64,000 nucleotides of DNA from Bimuria novae-zelandiae CBS 107.79 (taxonomy: Eukaryota; Ascomycota; Dothideomycetes; Pleosporales; Didymosphaeriaceae): NCBI GenBank assembly GCA_010015655.1, contig ML976673.1:291015-355014 (forward strand). The letters are read 5' to 3'. This document shows positions 56,529 to 64,000 of the stretch, piece after piece. Every line of letters starts with the position of its first letter. Positions within the stretch are counted from its first letter, which is position 1. Position numbers and translations under genes: made by a program. Below the pieces are notes generated by a model that made no database searches, was not told where the DNA came from, and saw only the letters and a list, made by a program, of their open reading frames with translations.

Positions 56529-56769
56529 ATGCCCCCAAAGACCCTCAAAGGAGGCCGTTCGGCCGCCGAGCCAAACTTCGCGACCAGCGCATACCAGACT
56601 GTCATGAGCAAGGACAACAGGAGCGTCGTGTCTGCTATTGGGCTGTTTGCTGTAAGCGCTCCCGTCTACTGGACTTCATGTTGTCCCGGTTGACATGAGC
56701 TAATGGTCGTAATAGATTGGTGTCACTTTCCTCCACAGCAGCTGGGCCGAGATTCTCATTCCTGCGTAA
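56529..56769 (+). CDS. Small mitochondrial outer-membrane protein, Tom6-like
   Basis: Two exons (56529-56651 and 56716-56769) encode only 58 aa, with a 64-nt intron (GTAAGC...AATAG, branch GAGCTAATG) in phase 0. The product begins MPPKTLKGGRS, is basic and hydrophilic for about 35 residues, and ends with one tail-anchor-like helix (AIGLFAIGVTFL) and HSSWAEILIPA. Size, basic MPPK start and the C-terminal SSW-E-(F/I)L-P pattern resemble fungal Tom6, a small subunit that stabilises the TOM protein-import complex. The gene is easily missed because neither exon alone is a long ORF. The identity is by resemblance only. Confidence 0.6.
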
Positions 56770-57753
56770 TCGGTCGGTCGGATGCGGTGTAGAGATGGAT
56801 AGGACGAGACACGAATCGAGTCATTGCTAAGCGGATCGAGATTTGATGATGACGCGCACGATGCGCGCCCTTCGACGAGGCTTCCCCTCTAGAGAGATAC
56901 TGTGCATTAAATACGGCGTTGGGGCATATGTACAATACAATGTCAGGATTCTCATCTTGGTCTGTCGCGGATACCGGGCAGCATGGCCGCTTGTATTATA
57001 AATGTATGAAAAAGAGCATTCAAGAAGACGAGGCATCATCTACCCGCCAAATGCTCCCCGGGCTTGTGCAAGCCCATCCCAAGGGTCGGTGATATGGGAT
57101 TGGAAACTCCGTTTGAGGGATGCGCATTTGACTATGGGTGTCGCAGTGATTCTCGAAATTGGACGGTAGGAGGACGAGGACTTCATTCGTGGACAATAAA
57201 AGCCGCTGCATTCTCAATGTGCGGACGTGGCTCAAATTTCGAACATAACAAAACTACTGCACGCACGCTTCCTGCCGTCTCTGAAATCTTTGAAAGAAAA
57301 CGTGATTCACCAGAGAGCGCAATCAAATTGCACCACGTAAGCCCATCACAAAATCACACATCACATAGAATAAAATCAGGGACGAGGAGCTTACTGTGCA
57401 CAGTCATTCGACCCTTGATTCTTGATCATCTGGTTTCAGGGTGTCTTTTATCGTCGTTTTTGACCATTCGCGAAGTCATCGCATGTTATTTTTCCCTGTA
57501 TGAGGGCGCTCTTGCTCGTTGCCTTCCTCGTGGAGGCTTGGCCATATGAACAGCCCAGCCCAGGTTCAGTCTGGCTCGCTATTCCACAATCAACACCTAT
57601 AAACATCTGAAGTAACGCAACGCTTCACTTCGTAGACGTTGCTCCGCACATAGTCCGATCCCAAGCCAACACGTCACGGCATTGTCCATACTCATTCGCG
57701 AACTCTGAAGGGCCTTCTACCATGCGGTATGGTGCGCTCCTCTCTACCTATAA
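56770..57753. other. Intergenic
   Basis: No supported gene. The expected N-terminal part of a HET domain, which should precede 57754, could not be found here on the plus strand. Confidence 0.45.
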
Positions 57754-58931
57754 GCACTCGATCAAATTGAAATCGGTCGGTATACATTGGTGCATAAATA
57801 TGTGACCACGCGTAAAATCGATAGCTCGAAATGGAACACTCGGGGATGGACGTACCAAGAGGCACTTTTGTCTCGTCGCCGACTCGTTTTTACATCAACT
57901 GAAGTCTATTTTGAATGCCTGACAATGAGTCGGTTCGAAAGCTTCGAATGGCCATTCCACACCCACCGCAGCCGAATTTTCCAGCCCTTTATCAACAGCA
58001 GTTCCCTAAGTATCTATGCGACAATAACTATTTATATGGAGAGACAGCTAAGCTTCGGCGGTGATCGGCTGCAAGCAATGCAGGGAATCTTCACCGCGTT
58101 TCAGGGACGATCAGTGACACCATCAAGGGGGTCGTTGGGAGTATTTGATTGCCATTTCTGGGGCATCCCAATCTTCTCGAACCTGGAAATGCCTGGACTC
58201 ATCGAGCGGGTATCATTTGGATATGGATTTCCTTTCGACGTAACAGACGCTTGTCCAGAAGGTCCCTATTCAGCTTTTCTCTCATGGTCCTGGGCAAGCC
58301 ATGAGAAACCGGGTGAAGGGATCACTTATGGAGACTATTGGCACTCTGGTGCCTTCAATAACACAATTTACGAATGGTCCGCACCGTATATTCTTGCTAC
58401 AACGATACTCGGTACGCGAGTAGATGTTGAGAACTTCACTCAACTTTATCGGGATTATACGCAATTTCTACCTCACTTGGAAATTACTAGCTGGAGTGTC
58501 TGGGCCACCTTTGCCCGCTACCCACATGCCAATTATTCAGAATTTACGACTGACTATGGTTACGTCCGGGGCGGCTGTGGGGCACATGAGTCTCATGGGT
58601 ACTGTTGCTTGATTGCGAGTGGTATTGTTTTGACTATGCGGGTGACTGGCATGGGAAAAGGGTCCTTGCCATGTATATTCAGGCTGAAAAAGACACCTGG
58701 ACGTCAGGAGAGGGGAACATCGAGGATGAGTTGGTTGTGCGACTGGGCTGTATGCTACTGGAAGAAAAGAGCCCGGGTACCTTTCGTCGCGTAGGTATTT
58801 GGAGGTCTTCCGTCGTGATCGATAAGCACTGGGCTTCGATAGACGTCGATGAGTTCTTCACGACTTACTGTAAACCTACGGCTGCTGGAGCTGATGCGAG
58901 CTGGGAGACGCGCACTGTCCGTGTCGAATGA
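57754..58931 (+). pseudogene. HET-domain (heterokaryon incompatibility) gene fragment
   Basis: A frame open from 57754 carries the end of a HET domain, WNTRGWTYQEALLSRRRLVFT followed by EVYFEC (about 57831-57925), then the usual downstream region including FGGDRLQAMQGIF and FLSWSWAS. The N-terminal two-thirds of the HET domain is missing and there is no suitable ATG. The first frame runs to 58794. A second frame (58590-58931) carries the typical C-terminal GTFRRVGIW segment. The reading therefore shifts near 58590-58600, by frameshift or an unrecognised intron. HET proteins trigger cell death on fusion of unlike strains; this copy appears dead. Confidence 0.65.
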
Positions 58932-59465
58932 TGTACGGTTGACTAGGTACGCTGAAAATCCAATGTTACTATTGCTAATCAGCTCACAAAATCGGATTAC
59001 GGACAGTCCGGACCGACGTCATACTTGATTCATTCGTGGTGGATGCTAGTCATTTAGGAACCGTCAAAGCTGCCCTCATGTTGTCGATCGATGTATGCTT
59101 AGGAATGTTGAAAATACTGGAGTATTAAACTCGTAACTAGCTTGTGAGTATAAGACGGAATCGTAGTATCGCACCTCAGTTTGAATCCCATTTGAAAGTA
59201 CTTTGCGCTTGGAGTCAGCGCCTAACATCCAGGTACAAAGTAGGTGTAAGTCAGACACTGTATTGCTCATCCTAGGGTAACACATAGGTCTAAGACAATG
59301 TCAAATAGAACTGTCTTACCTGACCTTGTACCTACACGACTGGGCAGAGTATACGATTGGCTAACCTAATGGCTGACAAAAAATAGGGAAAGTGATGTAA
59401 ATGTTGGTGTCTAAAGACTACTCAGAATAGTACCAAATTCGCGCGAAGCGCGCCCTTCGCACCCC
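58932..59465. other. Intergenic, convergent
   Basis: Between the HET remnant (plus) and the aldo/keto reductase stop (minus). Nothing recognised. Confidence 0.5.
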
Positions 59466-60667
59466 TCACCACACCGGTGCCACGGGCTTCACATTGTACA
59501 CGCCCTCCAATGCCTTCACATGATCCTCGCTCAGCACCACTTCCAAGGCTCCCACGGCCTCGTCAATCCGCTTCTCACTTTGCAGCCCTAAGATCGGATT
59601 CACTCCTTTCTTCAAGCTCCACGCCATCGCTACCTGCGCCATACTCACACCCAGCTGGTTTGCTATCTCCTCGACTTTGTTGACGATGGCTTCATCGGAG
59701 GGCGTGATAAAGAAGCCCATGTAAGGATCGGATTCTTGGCGGTGCGAAGAGGTGTTCCAGGGGCGGGCAAGTTTACCCTGCGCCAGAGGCGACCATGGAA
59801 TGACGCCGATGCCTTCGTGGAAACAGTACGGGAGCATTTCGCGCTCCTCCTCGCGGTAGAGAAGGTTGTGGTAGTTCTGCATAGAGATAAATTTGTGCCT
59901 TAAAGATACTGTTAGCACACCCCTTGGAACGGGACCAAGATCGCGCTTACCATCCGTGTTTCTCGGCAACATTGTTCAGCATCTGGAATTGCCAGGCTGT
60001 CATGGATGAGGCGCCAATGTAGCGCACTTTTCCGCTCTCGACTACGTCGTTGAGCGCGCGCATGATCTCTTCTGGCGGCACCTCCTTGTCGAGGCGGTGA
60101 ATCTGCAACACGTCGATGTATGTGCCTAGACGCTTGACGGAGGCGTCGACCGCGTCGATAATATGCTTCCTGCTCAGTCCGACGCGGTTCACCATCACAC
60201 CGTCGTTCACCATCGCTACCGCAAGGTTCAACCTTCCGTCCTTCATCGCCTCCTTTTCGTCAACGCCGAAGAAACATTTAGTCAACAACACCAACTTCTC
60301 GCGCGGGATCTTGTACTGCGTGATCGCTTTGCCAATGATCTCTTCGCTCCTGCCTTGCGAATAGGCGTCCGCGGTGTCCCAGGTGTTGATGCCATTGTCG
60401 AATGCATATTTGAGCAAAGGGAGAGAAGCAGCCTCATCAAGGACCCAGGCACCGTTTGTTGAATTGGGTGAGCCGAAACCCATGGCGCCGAGGATGATGG
60501 ATGAAATCTTGAGCCCGGAGCGACCGAGGCTGGGCTTCCATTAGAGCGTGGGAGCAACGAGGTCGGGGAGAGGTAACTCACCGTGTATACTTCATTTTGG
60601 GGCCTTCACCTGCATCCTTGTCTCCAAGATTGTTCGCCAGGGCTTTCAGGGGGTTGCTGTTAGCCAT
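59466..60667 (-). CDS. Aldo/keto reductase (Tas/YajO-like, fungal aryl-alcohol dehydrogenase type)
   Basis: Exons are 60667-60582, 60529-59951 and 59898-59466, giving 365 aa with introns of 52 nt each in phase. The start MANSNPLKAL splices to KYTRLGRSGLKISSIILG, the usual first strand. The catalytic tetrad is complete: Asp and Tyr in TWDTADAYSQGRSE (about residue 78), Lys in VLLTKCFF, and His in LQIHRLDK. GKVRYIGASSM and the GVIPWSPLAQGKLARP loop are typical of NADPH-dependent fungal AKRs. The substrate is not predictable, though aryl aldehydes are common for the group. It stands alone, with no pathway neighbours. Confidence 0.88.
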
Positions 60668-62690
60668 GAGGAAGCTGCAAGAAAGTTTGAAGGGGTTCTT
60701 CGGTGGTAACGAGGATAGGCTAGGCTAGAGATATTCAAGGAGGTGAAAATGAGGAAGGAATCACTGGCAGAATGGATTCAATGTGTGCGATGCTCGCTGT
60801 TCTGTTTATCTTCTAATGGAGCAGTTCCTTCCTTCTTTATAGGTCTCCTCACTTCGCAGGTTCTCCTTTATCGTCGTCAACGGCCGTAACAGACCAGATG
60901 CATGACAGTTTTGCGCACACTATCCCCACCGTCGTGCGTCATTTCATCCACGCTTTGGTTTTTTCTTCACAACGAAGGCTCTCTGGCGTGCACGGGCTTC
61001 GAAGGCAGAGACACTGCTGGCTTCAGCGCACGCGTTTTCCGAACAAGGACGAGAAGCAAAAATGATACGCGGGGATAAGCATCATCTCCGATTGCAAGGC
61101 TGAGGATTGAGGCGCTGCGGTGTACTGTGTAGGAGGCTTGGTCCGCGTTCGGACGGTTTGCGCGTGGTGGGGCCATTGAATAAGCGGGCTGAACCGGAGA
61201 TAGATGAGGGTCGGACGAGCAGCGTCAATTTCGTGTTCTGTGGGCAACAATAACCCTCCACTCTTTTAGAACATTAGAGATAACAGATTTTTGGAGGAAT
61301 GCGCAACGTTATCCTCATCATATGAGCAGGAAGGTATGTTTCCGATGCTACGCAGGTAAAGGTTCATGATTGACACGTTTTGCGATAAATTCTTCTATCA
61401 TGGTTTGCGCGGACGTTCGATGCAAGTTGGATCACAGAGATGGACAAGCAGGACCGTCTACAACACTTGCGTCGCCCCTCGCCGTTGTGTTCGGGATCAA
61501 CAGCATGGCACATCTGTCTCAGTCATCAGTACTAGTGTACGCAGGAGGCAGTAAAGAAGAGGCTCGAAGTTTCAAGTTACGTCTGTTTTCCACCAGTCAA
61601 GATTCCCTGCGTTCAGCTTCGGAATGTATGAGACGCATTCGCGCAGACGTAGATGAGGATGCGACCAAGTTGATTCGGGGTCGAGCTTCTATTTGCTTGC
61701 ATCCATGAGCTCTTCTTCCTATTCGGGCGGTGAGAAGAATGGCTGCAGGAGCGTTTAGGCGATGACGCTCGAGACATTGGGATAGAGCATCAAGGTGCCG
61801 CACGACGGAGACGCTGGAGTAAGCGCGGTCCAGCCCTAGAAGAACTATCCAGAAGATCCGATACAATTTGCATATGTATAACTTAAAGGCCGCGGGCTCG
61901 TTTCTGCAGATCGATCACAGTACAAAGCATTCAGCTGCGCCTGGACTAGAGGCTGATTTGGGTGTATTCGGATCGCGACTCGTGCCGGAGAATTGAACAA
62001 TTTCAACATGGACAGTGTCTCAACCGACCAGCTGGCTATCTTGCCCTTGTTAACTTCCACATATTATTTGAGGTCTTTGAAGTTGGAGCTGGCTTCTTCC
62101 TCCGAGAGGACGCCACATATAATGCAGCATCCCCGCCCTTTCAATAGGTAATCAGTCACATCTTTGAGTTGATCCAGACCTTGATCCAGCCCTTACACAA
62201 AGCCTCTTTGCTGTATTTGGTGATGATGTCGGATTGTTCCCATCATATTGGAGAAGGTCAACGTCTTCTGTACCAAAACAAACCTTATTGATTATATAAA
62301 TGGAGTAATTGGGATTGATCGCACGAAATCGCAGATGTAGCCTCAGCACTAGTACAGTGATACATCTTCTGAACGTGTATCCATTCAGTGCAAGGTGCAA
62401 GTGCCTGGGTGGGCGGCGCCTCAGACAAGGTGAATGAAGAGGTTCGGAAATATGTCGGCTTCTTTGACAACGCCAGTGCTGCTTGGCTGGCGGCGGACCT
62501 CCCGACAAAAAGCCCCTTCTCTCATGTCGGTTGCAGCGCTCAAGTGCCCTCTGCGTTGATTCTCGATCCACTTTTCAGGCACGCGGCCATCCCTTTCAGC
62601 GCTTAGCTTGAATACTTAGTGTAATAAGCACAACTCGAGGCCGAAGAGAGCTAGGAGTTTGTACCTCTAGGCAGTAATGCGCGCGCGCGA
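60668..62690. other. Intergenic (2 kb), no supported gene
   Basis: Upstream region of the reductase and beyond. Several 60-140 codon frames overlap on both strands, none with a recognisable domain. Base composition stays ordinary until about 62690. Confidence 0.45.
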
Positions 62691-63023
62691 TAATTTAATA
62701 TATGTTTAAGGTATTAAAAGATATGTTAAGATGCTAAGAAACATATTAGTATAATATTAAAAAAAATCTCTAATATAATATAAAAGCTTATATAAAAGAA
62801 TAAATTTTTTTGCTGAACTTATTGGGGGGTTTTTTTTTTTAATACTAAGGTAGATTACTCCTCGATTTTATACGTATTACTAGGTATTTATAACTACTAA
62901 AAAATAGGTTTAACCAAAGGAGCTAGTAAGGTCTTTAATTATATATTTAATTAATTTAATACTAACTATAAGTAAAAAGGCACTAGGCTAGCGCTATAAA
63001 AGCTTGTTAATACGGCAATAGGA
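62691..63023. other. AT-rich, RIP-like degraded DNA
   Basis: Abrupt change after a short GC-alternating run (GCGCGCGCG near 62681) to very AT-rich sequence with poly-A and poly-T tracts. No coding remnant is recognisable. It is probably an old transposon reduced by RIP. Confidence 0.5.
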
Positions 63024-63224
63024 TGTTGAATCAAGACTTCGTTGCAACGATGTGGTGTGGATAGTAGTGATTTTTGATTGATTTCTTGTGGTGGGCTGTT
63101 GCGAGAAGTATTTATCGAGCGTGGTTTGTTCCCTGCTAGCCCGATCAGGACTAGCGCAACAAACCACAGGCAAGCTGCATGGCTGTGAACGCCGTAGGAG
63201 CGTTGTGCAGGTTCGATACTAACA
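63024..63224 (-). repeat. 3' LTR of the Ty1/copia element
   Basis: TG...CA ends, normal GC, adjacent to a polypurine tract at about 63225-63242 on the minus strand. The partner LTR is outside the window. Confidence 0.7.
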
Positions 63225-63416
63225 CTAGCTATCTTTTCTTTTATGCTATATGTGGCTAGTTTAGCCTAGAACGCTCAGATCTGCAATAAAAACACGATCT
63301 ATAATAGTTACTAGTTTCTTAACTAAATTAGCGCTAGTGCGCGCCTTCTTAGTACCTATCCTGCTACTATTATAGACTTACTACTTCTTGCTATCGTAAT
63401 TATACTCTATAGTATT

Positions 63417-64000
63417 AACTTTAGCACGATTAACCTAGCCTTATACGCGAAGCTTGAGCTAGTTATAATTAATAAAATACTTTATAGCTAAGTTAGAGCT
63501 AGCCTTAGTTGTTAAGTCTGCTAGATTATTACGTCTATTAATCTAGTAGATATCTATAAGCTTACTACGCTTATAGGCCTTACGCAGAGCTATAATATTA
63601 ATTATAAAATACTTCTCCTTAGTAGTGCTAAGCTTAATAAAGTAATTATATAAGGAGCGTGAGTTAGTGCACACGACAATAAGGATATTAAAAAGGTTAA
63701 GTTACTACATAATTATGTTAATTATACCGCTAATTATAATTATAATATTAACTCTATAGGCTATTACGCAGATCTTAGATATAAAAACGCTGCGAGTGAC
63801 GCGCTTATACTTAATAGATAATTAGTAAATAATATTACTAGTAAACTTAAAGTTATAATTACTATCTTTAGTCTTATTGCTAAGCGTGATTACGAAGCCT
63901 ATCTATAATAATATATTCTTATTATTAGTAAATAATGCGTTAATAAAGGCGTATAGCTTTAAGTTACTTAAGTCTAGTAGGATAAAGTTAAGGCCGCGAG
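63417..64000 (-). pseudogene. copia pol remnant (RT end and RNase H)
   Basis: Minus-strand reading gives the C-terminal RT/RNase H region of a fungal copia polyprotein, ending near 63417. The segment KLIDIY, a damaged tryptophan codon, then INRRNNLADLTTKAS corresponds to the conserved (I)W(I)xGxxNPAD(A)xTK motif. Multiple stops make it nonfunctional. Confidence 0.75.

Larger units (their letters stand above)
63024..64000 (-). mobile_element. Ty1/copia LTR retrotransposon, 3' end (cut by window edge)
   Basis: A 201-bp LTR (63024-63224) reads on the minus strand from TGTTAGTATCGAACC to TTCAACA. It is followed inward by a purine-rich tract (AAAAGAAAAGATAGCTAG on the minus strand). From about 64000 down to 63417 the minus strand carries a degenerate pol end, including the copia RNase H region with ALRKAYKRSKLIDIY and NNLADLTTKAS. 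Stops are TAG/TAA as expected from RIP. The LTR itself is hardly mutated. The rest of the element lies beyond the window. Confidence 0.82.

Noticed and set aside
61597..61866. 89-codon minus-strand ORF with helical composition
   Set aside because: No ATG-supported gene model, domain or splice context could be assembled around it.

Overview
The window looks like a piece of a filamentous ascomycete (Pezizomycotina) chromosome, probably a Dothideomycete. Genes are compact, with 47-60 nt introns that have CTAAC-type branch points. There is a Zn2Cys6 regulator, a HET-domain fragment and a CFEM cell-wall protein. The transposons carry the mark of repeat-induced point mutation (RIP): TpA-rich sequence with CAA/CAG/TGG codons turned into TAA/TAG. 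I derived exon structures by hand from splice signals and reading phase; none was checked by alignment or RNA data.

Layout. 1-5.2 kb: a gene leaving the left edge, a Tudor-type (DUF2945/Hva1) nuclear protein and a monocarboxylate-type MFS transporter. 5.2-23.0 kb: an RIP-degraded transposon island, resolved to base level. A 1.3-kb Tc1/mariner-type element (5211-14313, TA target) carries a 7.8-kb minus-strand Ty3/gypsy chromovirus (6281-14061, duplication CAGCG), which carries a 610-bp, hairpin-rich, unmutated SINE-like insert (12072-12681). After 104 bp of ordinary DNA, a 1.8-kb pogo/Fot1-type element (14420-23000, TA target) carries a second, plus-strand chromovirus (15632-22374, duplication TAACC) with an assembly gap near its 3' end.

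23.0-44.2 kb is a gene-dense housekeeping block: Zn2Cys6 regulator, D-arabinose dehydrogenase-like reductase, PA-TM-RING ubiquitin ligase, VNX1-like cation/proton antiporter, proteasomal ATPase Rpt6, sugar-type MFS transporter, Sec4/Rab8 GTPase and the mitochondrial protein Nca2. 44.7-60.7 kb: a CFEM/GPI wall protein with a one-base frameshift, para-aminobenzoate synthase, cyanide hydratase, an alpha/beta hydrolase, a tiny Tom6-like gene, a decayed HET gene and an aldo/keto reductase. 62.7-64 kb: another RIP-degraded zone with the 3' end of a Ty1/copia element.

The host genes are independent housekeeping or accessory functions; I see no biosynthetic cluster. The most unusual signal is that both chromoviruses carry, downstream of pol and on the opposite strand, a degenerate ORF with the same cysteine motif, charged coiled-coil region and similar C-terminal motif. 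Other points of interest are the structured SINE-like insert, patchy RIP inside single elements, and the end of the pogo element 87 bp before the start codon of the Zn2Cys6 regulator.
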